From NCBI GenBank assembly GCA_964016985.1, contig OZ024821.1, positions 92,928,093 to 92,992,092 of the forward strand: a stretch of 64,000 nt of DNA. Direction: 5' to 3'. The notes beneath the pieces are model-generated. The model saw only the letters and a program-made list of their open reading frames with translations, was not told where the DNA came from and made no database searches. Source of the DNA: Anodontia alba (lineage: Eukaryota; Mollusca; Bivalvia; Lucinida; Lucinidae). Every line of letters begins with the position of its first letter. Positions within the stretch are counted from its first letter, which is position 1. Made by a program: the position numbers and the translations under genes. Of the stretch, positions 10,227 to 21,300 are shown in pieces.

Positions 10227-10849
10227 AAGGTCACTTTGACCTACATATATTTCGAGGTCACTCTTCGTGTCACGTGGAACTAATATCCAAGGTATGTCAT
10301 TTCTCTATCAAATAGTCTTCCAGATATGAGCCATAAACACTGGATCATTATATATAGGTCACACTGACCTAACAATATTTTGAGGTCACTCTTTGTGTCA
10401 CATGAAACTAATATCCGAGGTATAACATTTCTCTATCAAATAATCTTCGAGATATGAGGCATAATCGCTGGACCATGAAATATAGGTCACACTGACCTAA
10501 TTATATTTTGAGGTCATTCTTTGTGTCGCATGGAACTAATATCCAAGGTATGACATTTCTCCATAAAAAGGTCTTAGATATATAAGGCAAAATCACTGGA
10601 CCATGAAATAAAGGTCTTTGAACTGTGAAATGTAGGTCACCATGACCTTCACCCAATCACACAAAGCACTGTCACAATGTTGATTGATGTATTACCTAGG
10701 ATGTGTTTACAATCCTAGCATAACAGAAATGCACTAAACACTTCACAAGATGTGTCCTCGATTTTGAACCCTAGCCCCACCCTAGGGCATGAACCCAGGG
10801 GCCGATACCTATGAACACAGAGACCCTTCAAGGCACCCACGTTCCGAAT

Positions 10850-10980
10850 ATGACGGGTACTACAATCTATGTTTTTGGAGCAGAAATAAGAAAAATAATG
10901 TATACCCCTGTAAACCCCAGTTTTATATATAAAAGTGGGGTTTTAGTGGGACAAAATTATATAGGCATGTTTTCGTGATG
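10850..10980 (+). mobile_element. Hairpin MITE, family A, right half only
   Basis: Starts at CGGGTACTACAATCTATG, just past where the apex of the central stem would be, and continues through the TAAACCCC hairpin to the right end TTTTCGTGATG. The left half is missing. Confidence 0.85.
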
Positions 10981-10999
10981 ATCCTTTTTTACAGCAGAG

Positions 11000-11110
11000 C
11001 AAAATGAGCCGCAATGTCAGAAAGCGTACCTTTGGACATGTCAGTCCAACGAAAATTCAGATTAGCCTGCGCAGTCGTGCTGTCTGATCAGATTCTTCAC
11101 TAGATGCATT
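11000..11110. repeat. Family D fragment (GATCAGCCTGCGCA type)
   Basis: GAGCCGCAATGTCAGAAAGC, then CCAACGAAAATTCAGATTAGCC and TGCGCAG, then GTCTGATCAGA form part of the dispersed palindromic repeat that is more complete at 34,385-34,607 and 54,640-54,872. Confidence 0.65.
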
Positions 11111-11178
11111 TTGGATAGTAAACATGCTAAGTTCCTTCATGCGGACATCAAAGACTGATCAAACTGACTGATTTGAGT

Positions 11179-11474
11179 CATCACGAAAACATACCTACAT
11201 AATTTTGACCCCCCCCCCCACCCCCCCGCGCCCGCCTTAAACACCACTTTTATATAGTATTGGGTTTAAAAGGGTATACATTATTTTGTCTTATTTCTGC
11301 TCAATACATAGATTGTGGGTACTCGTAAGAACCGCCTCGGTGAGGCGATTCCAACGGGTACCCACAATCTATGTTTTGAGCAGAAATACAAAAATATCAG
11401 AATTTTTGTCTGAAAACTTTCAGTTTTTGGTTGTGAAATGTTTAATGTATTTGAATAGGCGTGTTTTCGTAATG
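11179..11474 (-). mobile_element. Hairpin MITE, family A, copy 3
   Basis: Complete and inverted relative to copy 1. It starts ATCACGAAAACATACC and ends TTTTCGTAATG. A C-homopolymer expansion lies in the GACCCCCTTAAACC segment. The central stem has a mutation in one arm (CGATTCCAACGGGTACCC). Confidence 0.92.
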
Positions 11475-11623
11475 AAGCGTTAAGCACACATGTCGGAAGG
11501 TGCGTTTTCTCCTGGTGAGGCTCAAACGTATCTTCAGGGCACATAGAATCAGTAAAGATCCGGGTCAGTCAGTAGAGATACACAATAATAAGATAAGGGT
11601 CATTTCTGTATATCATTTTTATT

Positions 11624-11975
11624 ATCACGAAAACATGCCTATATCATTCTGACTCCCCCTCCCCCACACACACCCACCCTCCCCGCCCCACCCCCTCCGC
11701 CCCCCCCCCATCCCCCCCCCCCACACACACACCTTAAACCCCACTTTTAGATAGTAAATTGAAACTGGGGTTTACAGGGATATACATTGGTATTCTATTT
11801 TCTGCTCAAAAGCATAGATGCGGGTACTCGTTAGAACCTCGTCGAGGCCGTTCTAACGAGTATTCACAATCTATGTTTTAGCAGATATATGAAAAAATGT
11901 CAGAAATTTTATCTGAAAATTTTCGTTTTGGTGGTAAAATTTTCAGTATATTTGAATAGGCATGTTTTCGTAATG
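11624..11975 (-). mobile_element. Hairpin MITE, family A, copy 4
   Basis: Complete inverted copy, enlarged to 352 bp by a C/A-rich expansion (11,650-11,735) in the segment after GACTCCCC. Stem tip CCTCGTCGAGG. Confidence 0.92.
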
Positions 11976-12275
11976 ATTCGCTGGTTCTATAAGTGGACAG
12001 CGAAGGCTCCGATCAGCCAGTGCGAATGCGCAGACTAATCTGAGCCTGCACTGTCCTCATATGCTCCAGAGATACCTTATGATGAGACTCTGTTGCTTCC
12101 TAATGCTGCCTTAAAAGTGAGACTGACGTGGCTTAGAAGCGGGACTGGTATATGACTTAGAAATGGGACTGCATGGCTTAGAAGTGGGACTGGCATGAGA
12201 AAAGAGTAGGGCTGGTATTTGCGTATGCGTGAACAATTTAAAATTTGATAATTATGGATCTAGAGTCATGCGTAC

Positions 12276-12492
12276 CATCACGAAAACATGCTTATATAAT
12301 TTTGACCCCATTAAACCCCACTTTTGTACAGTAAAACTGGGGTTTATATGGGTATAAATTACTTTTCTTATTTCTGCTCAAAAATATAGCTTGTGGGTAT
12401 TCGTTAGAATATATCAGAATTTTTTATCTGAAAATTTTCCTTTTTTGGTTGTTAAATTTTCAATATATTTGAATAGGCGTGTTTTCGTACTG
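12276..12492 (-). mobile_element. Hairpin MITE, family A, copy 5, stem-deleted
   Basis: Both ends are present but the second arm of the central stem is missing: GTGGGTATTCGTTAGAA passes straight into TATCAGAATTTTT. The deletion runs from near the stem apex. Confidence 0.88.
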
Positions 12493-12494
12493 AT

Positions 12495-13080
12495 ACGCAG
12501 AAAATCCGCATGTATCTATTGAGGATTTATATATTACGCAGGCACAAATCCATTACAGAATTATTTGTGAGAGTTATGATAGCCGAGGTTTTTTTTTGCG
12601 CACGTACGCAGAACATTGCCACGCATCTATTCAGGATTTGCGTATATGCGCATAAAATTCATTACTGGATTATCTGCTGCTGTTTTATTGCATCACGAAA
12701 ACATGCCTATATAATTTAACCCTCTTATACCCCACTTTTATATAGTAAAACTGGAGTTTACAGGGGTATACATTATTTTTCTTATTTCTGCTCAAAAACA
12801 TAGATCGTGGATACTCGTTAGAACCGCCTCGATGAGGCGGTTCTAACGATTACCCACAATCTATGAGCAGAAATGTGACAAATATCAGGGTTTTTTATCG
12901 AAAAAAAAATCAGTTTTTGGAGGTGAAATTTTCTATATATTGAATAAGCGTGTTTTCGTGATGGGACGAATGTAACTGCTACCGTAAATATTACAGTGTT
13001 GGAAGTTTGCACATGTACGCAAAACATTCCCACGTATCTACTAAGGATTTGCGCATATACGCACAAGCTCTCTACAGAAA
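12495..13080. repeat. Three imperfect copies of a host segment around a MITE
   Basis: The phrase ACGCAGAACATTGCCACG, followed by CATCTATTCAGGATTTGCG and TATGCGCA, occurs at about 12,495, 12,600 and 13,015 with changes. The spacing is compatible with a local tandem duplication into which family A copy 6 inserted. Confidence 0.6.
12691..12963 (-). mobile_element. Hairpin MITE, family A, copy 6
   Basis: Complete inverted copy with stem tip CCTCGATGAGG. The left arm end reads GTTCTAACGATTACCC, a single change that breaks one stem pair. Confidence 0.92.
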
Positions 13081-13224
13081 GCTTTTTTTTTTAGCATCCG
13101 GTCATCGACATTCTGGTTACATGACCAGGTCATCTTAGCTGCGCCTGCTTCAGACGGCATCAGTGTTTTTCATCTCTGTCACTCTTCGTTATCACCTCTG
13201 TTGACAGGTTCGTGGCTGTACCTT

Positions 13225-13227
<3 letters not shown>

Positions 13228-13275
<48 letters not shown>
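13228..13275. repeat. (TC)n microsatellite
   Basis: About 24 CT dinucleotides in a row. Confidence 0.98.
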
Positions 13276-13278
<3 letters not shown>

Positions 13279-13417
13279 GATGCGCGTGTGTGCGTGCGTG
13301 CATGTGTGTGTGTTCGACTGAGGTGTTCGACTGCACTACCTGTTCACGATGATGCAAGCTTAACGCCAGTGTCGATCTTGATCATCTCTGTACACCGCAC
13401 TCGTGTGTAGGGCGTAT

Positions 13418-13521
<104 letters not shown>

Positions 13522-13547
13522 ATAAGCTTAATCCTTAAAGCACAAAT

Positions 13548-13715
13548 CATAATAGCAGTACACGGCATTTTTGATTTTTTTTTTCCAGAAACATAAGTTG
13601 ACATGTCATGAGAATCGTCTGCGAAGCAGACAATTCACGTGAAATGTCAAATTATTTTCTCTGAAAATACAATAAAAATGTCGTCTGCTACAAAGCTTGA
13701 CGATTTAAGGTTAAG
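13548..13715. repeat. Family E palindrome (GTCGTCTGCTG type), copy 1
   Basis: Arms around ATCGTCTGCGAAGCAGACAAT, with flanking TTGACATG and GAAATGTCAAAT, then AATGTCGTCTGCT. Related copies are at 14,178, 30,660, 31,531 and 32,889, and a split one at 42,803/44,623. Confidence 0.65.
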
Positions 13716-14054
13716 TTGAGATTATATTTTCTTATGAATTAATATTACCAGATAATACGTCCTTACGTAATCGTAAAAGCTTCAATTACACATGGACACT
13801 TATGCACATAACATCATCTCCACAGAGTGGGGAGGGAGTGATGGTGGGGTTTGGCGGGATTACCCTTGGCATTAAACATACACGTCATATCAAACCACTG
13901 GGAATTCGAGGAAAATTTGACATATGGGCGGGGTATTAGATACTTAATTGGGAAATTCTAGAAGAAACTGTATGCAAATTTTAATGACCATCAAGGGCAT
14001 TTTCGACACAACTGATTCATGGTTAGGGAATTAGAAAGTCATTTTCAAATATGT

Positions 14055-14059
14055 CTGCT

Positions 14060-14113
<54 letters not shown>
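14055..14113. repeat. (TC)n microsatellite
   Basis: CT dinucleotide run with one early interruption. Confidence 0.97.
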
Positions 14114-14118
<5 letters not shown>

Positions 14119-14169
14119 GAAAACATCTATTGGTGCATTACTTTAGGGATTGACACACTTTCAATATTA

Positions 14170-14340
14170 TGGACAAATTCAGCAGACGATAAATTGATGA
14201 TATTTTTCTTATTTTTCCCCCAGAAAACAGGATTTGACATTTCATACAACGTTTCCTAAGGAGAGGCGTTGCATGAATGTCAAATCCTATTTTCTGAGAA
14301 AAATAAGAAAACTATTTCATAGTTTGATCAGCTATATTTT
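14170..14340. mobile_element. Family E palindromic MITE, copy 2
   Basis: Long imperfect palindrome. TTTTTCTTATTTTTCC-type and AGAAAACAGGATTTGACATTTC on the left face GAATGTCAAATCCTATTTTC and GAGAAAAATAAGAAAA on the right, with centre AGGAGAGGCG. Confidence 0.75.
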
Positions 14341-14564
14341 TTCCCAGTATGTTACGCTACTACTTACGTTTCGCACGCCGATATTAAATATCTCCCCTTG
14401 TGTAATATTTTCTTCCTCGACTGACTTTTGTTTAATACTTAGCATTTTGCGAAAAGTGTTCAGCATGTGACATTTGGAGATAGTTTTCTTGTGTTTTTTT
14501 TTTTTTTTTTTTTTTTTTTCATGCAGCTTGTCTCTCATTGGGATGGATGGATGGAGAGGTCATG

Positions 14565-14843
14565 CATTACGAAAACACGCCTATACAAATACATTTTTAA
14601 TTTTACCGCCGAAAGAACGAAAATATTAAGATGAAAAATTGTAATATTTTTCTTATTTCTGCTCAAAATATAGATTGTGGGTACTCGTTAGAACCGCCTC
14701 GGCGAGGCGGTTCTAACGAGTACCCACAATCTATGTTTTAGGCAGAAATAAGAAAAATAATGTATACCCCTGTAAACCCCAGTTTTACTATATAAAAGTG
14801 GGGTTCAAGGGGGTCAGTATTATATAGGCGTGTTTTCGTGATG
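14565..14843 (+). mobile_element. Hairpin MITE, family A, copy 7
   Basis: Complete 279-bp copy with an essentially perfect central stem; tip CCTCGGCGAGG. Useful as a reference copy. It lies about 360 bp upstream of the PARP14-like start codon. Confidence 0.94.
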
Positions 14844-15202
14844 GTACGCTTTTTCTTCTATACAGATATTAACTGCGTAAGATCGAACAAAATGATTTTA
14901 ATCGATGTTCAGCAATCTTTCAGCTCGGCCATTTATTTGTTTTGGTAAAGCCAATACTTACGTGTTCAAAAATGGTTGGTTTTACTTTTAGTGTACGAAA
15001 AGGGTGGAATGCGGGAAACCAGCATTTGGTCACGCAAAAAGTGAGGAATAGGGAAAACCCAATGAAAATGAAAGTACAGTTTTTTAGTTGTGTTTTTGCT
15101 GCGACCCAGCAAGTGATAACTACCGTTTTATTTCTCCGTATTTCGGGGGAAAATAACTCCACATGTTTATAAGTAGAGTTAAGAATTAAAGGGAATGATA
15201 AC
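14844..15202 (+). other. Sequence between MITE and the first coding exon; probable promoter/5' UTR
   Basis: No repeat was recognised. An in-frame TAA precedes the ATG at 15,203 and no earlier in-frame ATG intervenes, so this stretch plausibly carries the promoter and 5' untranslated region. No TATA box or initiator can be claimed from sequence alone. Confidence 0.4.
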
Positions 15203-15380
15203 ATGTCAGAACTATCAAAAAAGTGCGTTTTATTAAAAGAACTGCCATTTGATATTGGACAGGAGGAAGTTCACAACATTTTACAAACTGCTGGTTACTG
15301 GGCTTGGGTTGACAAAATTTATCCTTACATGGAAAAGGAGGATGACAAAAGATGGATTGTTCTATTTAAATCCGAAGAAG
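15203..15380 (+). CDS. PARP14-like exon 1: start codon and first RRM-like half
   Basis: Begins at ATG 15,203 (MSELSKKCVLLKELPFDI), which is preceded in frame by a TAA with no earlier ATG. The fold pattern is RRM-like: strand KCVLLKELP, helix GQEEVHNILQ, strand VDKIYPYME, strand RWIVLFKSEE. It ends in phase 1 at AAGAAG/GTCAGT, directly after the third strand. The RRM-like units in exons 4, 5 and 6 break at the same structural point. Joining directly to 26,918 would be out of phase and would read a TGA, so at least one exon must intervene. Confidence 0.85.
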
Positions 15381-18300
15381 GTCAGTAAATGTTTAATTAT
15401 ATACACCATAATTGGACTGTAATAAAACAAGTATTAGCTTTTCAAATAAACCTTGCACTGTTTAGAAGCATATATATTTTAACGAAATGGTCAACAAAAA
15501 AGTCAAGACAAGTATAATATTCATATGACTTTCAGTCTATACAGATACAGAATATTTATTAAGTGTTGTATATATGACCACATAAGTAAGCCCTGTAGCA
15601 CTTTACCTTTTTTCTCCATTCTCACTCTCTCTCTCCCTCTCTCTCATCCCCCACCGCACACAGTAAACTCAGGTTACCCAACAGAACAGGGGCAGATGCA
15701 GTAGGGGGTTCAGAAAAAAACAAACAAAAAACATCGGATAAATGTATGTATGCATTTGCAATATGAACTAAAAGTGCCAACACAGGAGGAAAACAAAAGT
15801 GACTAGACTAAATTGGGTTAATGAGGAAGTATACTTTTGCATTAGTCATTTGTTGTCCCAGACCTTATGGGACCAGGAAGTAGCAGGGTTTTTACTTTTT
15901 CAGTTTGCAAAGCCCTGCTAAAGGTCCTGCACTGCAGGTTCCGGTTTATGGTAAAACCCCTGCTAAAATCAGAATCAAGCTCCTGTCCCTCAAGGCTTGA
16001 CAAAAATGAAGAACACCAAGTAAAATAGACCATTCAGCTACATTTTGTCTATCTATCTACCTATCTATCTATCTATCTGTCTATCTGAAGAAGAAAGACC
16101 ATTCAACAACAGAATAGTACGAGGAGAAAAAGAAATGTTTAAGAGTGTCAGAATATGAAAGACATCGTGTATACTGTTAAGTTGTGTGACGCTCTAGTAT
16201 GTCTCAATTCAGGTGTAGAGGTCAGATACTTAGCCATATCAATATCTACCTGGCCATAATGAAGTTTATGAAAGAAGGCTAAGGAGGCCTGCTCCCTCCT
16301 GGACCAGCTTCCAGGGTTGGCCACTACAGCTCATCCAACATATCGTCGACTTAGCTTGTGTTCCTCCAAAGGCTGCAAGTCCAGCGAGCAGCAGCCCTCT
16401 GCACCTCAAGTTGACTACATGGAATTTTAATGTATGGGATCCAAACAGCGCCTTCATATTCCAGTTTATGGCGCCTTGCGTTTTATATGCAACCTCCTTA
16501 GTTTCTCGAGGTGCTAAAGAGAAGTTTCGACGGAGAAATCCAAGGATTTTACTAGCCTTCAAGAAATTTTCCGATATGTGTTGACCCCAATCTAAGTTAT
16601 CTGTAATGGTAACACCAAGATATTTGGTGGATTGAACCTCTTCCAGGATCTGATTATGAAAATATATTTATGTGGAACTTGTTGTTCATGGTGGAGGTGT
16701 CGCGTCACTCTCATAGAATGACATTTGGCAACATTAAATTTCATCTGCCAATCTACCTCCCTTGCAACTTGCAGGTCTGTCAAGGTCTTCTTGGAGAATA
16801 GCACAATTTTATTACCTATACGGCAATAACACAATAGTCTTCATCTTACTTCCGATTTGGCTTTTGCCTGCCATTATGAAACGAAACTCCGGTTCTCACG
16901 AGAAGGTTATCTTGGAGAATACACAGTGCCATGTCCCGGTAAATTCTGGCTAAAAACCTGGCTATTTCTCCCGGATACTTTCCATAGGTACAGTACATCC
17001 GGGCTTTTGCTCTCCATTCTTATATTCCGAAGTATACAGAGATTCTGTTAATAGAGAGTGATGGCCCAGATCATCCATGCGCAGGCTGATCTGGGCCTTC
17101 ACTGTCCGCATTTGCCCGACGACACGTTTTCGCATGGCGCAGTGCATGTGAAAGCTGCAGATAAAGCCTGTCAGAAAATTTCGAATGGTCATGGGCAAAA
17201 TATCGAATGGTCATGGGCAAAAGAAGATAGCGCCACCACAGTGGTTGCAGGGCATTACGAAAACACGCCTATTCAAATATACTGAAATTTTTACCACCAA
17301 AAAATGAAAATTTTCAGATAAAAAAATTCTGATATTTTTCTTATTTCTGCTCAAAATATAGATTGTGGGTACTCGTTAGAACCGCCTCATCGAGGCGGTT
17401 CTAACGAGTACCCACAATCTATGATTTGAGTAGAAAAATCTGTTTTGAGAAGAAAAATAACGTTTACCCCTTTAAACCCCAGTTTTACTATATAAAAGTG
17501 GGGTTTAAGGGGGTAAAAATTATATAGGCGTGTTTGTATAATGGCATGATGATGGAGGGATGGGGTCTACATAAAATCAGCTGAGATTTTGGGCCACTGA
17601 GGCTCAGAACATCTGATGCGTACAGACGACATGTCCAGGGTCACGTATGCTGATGTAATCAAACACTTAAATGACGCAGATAAAGTGATGTATAAAATGA
17701 TACGCAACACGATAAAAAGGGGTTCTTGTAACATGAGCCGGAACACAACAATTTTTACGAGCTTGGTACTAGACTCAGATAGCCTACGCAGTCACGCAGT
17801 CTTTTCAGAGTCTTTGTTGGGCATACTGTGTTTAGTCAAGGATCCAAACATACATTTATAACAATACTCAAACAACAAAAGCTAGACTCTTCGCGTTGGC
17901 CCAGTTGGACACAATACGTTTGGCAGCTGTACCGGTTTAAAATTTAATTAACCTTGTCTGGTTAATCAAAATGTTCAATCACCAGTGCTGGTGAACACTG
18001 GGCCAATGCGAAGAGAATGCTGATTAAAGTATCTAATTCACTGTCTTATTCAGTTAACTTAACTAATTATGTGTGTACACAGTCACTACTTCTTTTTTAA
18101 TTTCCCATAATTCTCCAGCTACTTCCATCGATGTCTAATTTAGTACAAGAGTGTTTTTAAATATCTATTTAGGATATTTTATGAGCATAGCTCTAGGCCT
18201 AATGTATTACGCCGTTTTAAAATTTCCATCATCTTATAATGTACTCGCGTAAAGATTCTCTAGGTCTTCACCCGTGGCTTTGTAATAATCTTGTAGTCTG

Positions 18301-21300
18301 CTGAGGCGTTGTAGACTGTCTTCTGTATTGGAGGCTACAGCCTTTTTTTTGAAGGGCTAAAACAAAGACAGAAAGCAAAACATAATAACACAGTATTACA
18401 CCACCGTATGATGAAGTTTGCTGTTATGATTCTATATATTCAATTTACAAGGACGCCCTACGTCACCAGATGGTGTGACGTCATTGGCGTCGTGGCTGAT
18501 TCCCCGACGTCGTAATTGGTCTGTCACCGGTGTCGACGTGATTCCTTGTCCTATTGTCGACGTCGGCGCGGTCAACAGCTAGCGACTGCCAGCTATCGGC
18601 AGCGTCATCTGTCGACGTCATACACAAACTCCACATATAAACAAATTAACAGTTTTAATGCCCCTATAAAATAATAGTAAAATAAAAACACAGGGTCATG
18701 ACATTTGAAATGTACATAGACAGCGACCGGGATTAAGACATTTCAGTCGCCCTACCTGCGGTCAGGACATTTGTTTTCNNNNNNNNNNNNNNNNNNNNNN
18801 NNNNNNNNNNNNNNNNNNNNNNNNNNNNNNNNNNNNNNNNNNNNNNNNNNNNNNNNNNNNNNNNNNNNNNNNNNNNNNNNNNNNNNNNNNNNNNNNNNNN
18901 NNNNNNNNNNNNNNNNNNNNNNNNNNNNNNNNNNNNNNNNNNNNNNNNNNNNNNNNNNNNNNNNNNNNNNNNNNNNNNCCAGAACTGCAAGAGTTGTTCT
19001 AGACTTGTGTTCTGAATGTATAATCCCTGAGACCTGGCGCACGGTAAGTATGTGTGTCTCTGGTCTGTTGAATTCTCAAACAGAAGATAGAAACAGTTTA
19101 ATACAGCCGTTCCAAAATCGATGAAAATAATAATAATAAAAAAACTATACTGAAAGGAAAAAGAAACGCAGGGTAAATTTTATTCCTAAATTTCATTCAA
19201 GTTTGAAAAAGTTTGTTAAATATTTTACTATGATTACAAAACGGTACATGTATGGAACAAAAGTTCCAAATTTCATTGGTATGTGATCAACAAGTCTCGA
19301 GTTATTGAAGTTCATTGGTAGCTACCCCCCAAATCTTGAAATCAAAATCAAACTGAAAATCAATATCGGGTGTGCCCCCCTCGTGCTGCCGTTGCTGCCC
19401 TAATTCTCCTTTGGATAGAGTTAACCAAAGCATTGACAGTTCGCATCGGGATGTTATTCCATTCATCGATCAACGCATTCCTTAGTTGTGCGAGAGTTGC
19501 GGGGGATTTCGGCGCTTCCTAACCCTTCTGTCCAGCTCATCCCACATGTGCTCTATTGGGGTCAAATCTGGACTGTACGGTGGCCATGCTAGTGGTGCGA
19601 TGTTATTGTTTGCCAGGAAATCCTGACAAACTCGGGCAACATGTGGTCGGGCATTGTCCTGCTGCAGAATCAGATTACGTTGTTGCACAAGCGGGACTGC
19701 ACAGGACGCAAGATCTCATCCCTATACCTTACTGCGGTCATATTGCCCAGGTTATTTCCGATGAGGCAGTGGAGACGAGTTCTTTTTACGGACGAGTCTA
19801 GGTTCACTCTCTATCGCGCAGATGGTCGACGTCGTGTGTACCGACGTCGCGGAGAACGCTTTGCCGAGGCCTGTGTTGTCGAACGGGACCGGTTTGGGGT
19901 GGCTCCGTTATGGTCTGGGGAGGCATTGCTCACGGGATAAAATCACAGTTGATAATTGTTGCGGGCAATATGACCGCAGTAAGGTATAGGGATGAGATCT
20001 TGCGTCCTGTTGCAGTCCCGCTTGTACAACACCGTAATCTGATTCTGCAGCAGGACAATGCCCGACCACATGTTGCCCGAGTTTGTCAGGATTTCCTGGC
20101 AAACAATAACATCGCACCACTAGCATGGCCACCGTACAGTCCAGATTTGACCTCAATAGAGCACATGTGGGATGAGCTGGACAGAAGGGTTAGGAAGCGC
20201 CGAAATCCCCCGCAACTCTCGCACAACTAAGGAATGCGTTGATCGATGAATGGAATAACATCCCGATGCGAACTGTCAATGCTTTGGTTAACTCTATCCA
20301 AAGGAGAATTAGGGCAGCAACGGCAGCACGAGGGGGGCACACCCGATATTGATTTTCAGTTTGATTTTGATTTCAAGATTTGGGGGGTAGCTACCAATGG
20401 ACTTCAATAACTCGAGACTTGTTGATCACAAACCAATGAAATTTGGAATTTTTGTTCCATACATATACCGTTTTGTAATCATAGTAAAATATTTAACAAA
20501 CTTTTTCAAACTTGAATGAAATTTAGGAATAAAATTTACCCTGCGTTTCTTTTTCCTTTCAGTATATTTCCGGATACTTCATTGTCTATGCTCACAGAGT
20601 TAGACACTGCTCCGAAAGCACTTTATAAAAAGGTCATGAACTGGTCTGTTACTGTTTTCCTTGCGCTGCTCAGATCAATGTTATTATACTCAAGTTTTAG
20701 TGTAAACAGAAAGCTTAGCGCAGACCAGGCTTTTTTGTGAAAGCTAATACTTGTATTACAATTGGATTTGTAGAAGTACAGTGTGTTTATGAAAAGATGG
20801 ATACGTAAATATGGGGATTTGATGCACTTGCAAGGGAGACGACTTTGTCAAAATTGTTTCGCTTTACTTTTAAAAGGAATTTACTCTGTTGAAAAAGAAT
20901 CTGCTCTATAGGGAGAGGAGGCAAATTCTTTCCTTATAAGAGTAATCCCTTTTCAGAAACGACTTGGCGTGCAGTAAAGCAAACGGGAAGTCACAGAAGG
21001 TATTCTCCTTTGGCGTATAATCTATCAAATTGAATTAGGGGATAACTATAATAAAAATTTACATTTGGGGATGTATTTCGTCGGTTTTACGGTCGGAAAT
21101 TTCGTTTTACGGCTCCATTTAGGGAAGTATATTGTCGGTTTTACGGTCGAAAATTTCGTTTTACGGCACCGCGTCACGTAAAACGAAATTTCCGACCGTA
21201 TTATAAAACCGACGATATACTTCCCCAAATGTAAATTTTCATTACAGTTATCCCTATTCTAATGCACTTTTTCACTTTAAATCCCTAAGTGGCCTCTGAG

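Larger units (their letters stand above)
8350..10650 (+). repeat. 128-bp tandem repeat array with ERE-like palindromes, split by mariner
   Basis: Roughly twelve monomers, spaced 128-129 bp (for example CACATGGAAC at 8,663, 8,791, 8,920 and 9,048, and again near 10,271, 10,399 and 10,527). Each carries GACCATGAAATATAGGTCA, a TGACCTA block, TTGAGGTCACTC, ACTAATATCCAAGGTATGAC and ATCAAATAGTCTTCGAGATA. Eight monomers contain an exact AGGTCANNNTGACCT palindrome. The array is interrupted at 9,518-10,226 by a mariner fragment, and the monomer phase continues on the far side. No terminal modules were identified. Confidence 0.92.
19148..20564. mobile_element. Tc1-like transposon rearranged into a 1.4-kb palindrome
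   Basis: A TA duplication flanks the element (19,146-19,147 and 20,565-20,566). The left arm 19,148-19,748 is the reverse complement of 19,963-20,564, over about 600 bp with a few mismatches and small indels; the loop is 214 bp. Each arm carries the C-terminal catalytic half of a DD34E transposase, facing outward. The loop supplies the first catalytic Asp for the + strand copy. The arms have diverged slightly, so this is unlikely to be an assembly artefact. It lies in an intron of the PARP14-like gene. Confidence 0.93.

Noticed and set aside
8350..10650. Regular repeats that might be taken for a CRISPR array
   Set aside because: The whole 128-bp monomer repeats without unique spacers, the genome is eukaryotic, and the unit carries no short palindromic repeat separated by variable spacers.
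17616..17861. Open frame considered as a missing exon of the PARP14-like gene
   Set aside because: It lacks a convincing acceptor/donor pair with the needed phases and shows no RRM-like pattern.
19148..20564. Assembly artefact explaining the Tc1 palindrome
   Set aside because: The arms differ by several substitutions and small indels, and TA duplications flank the whole; a false join would give identical arms.
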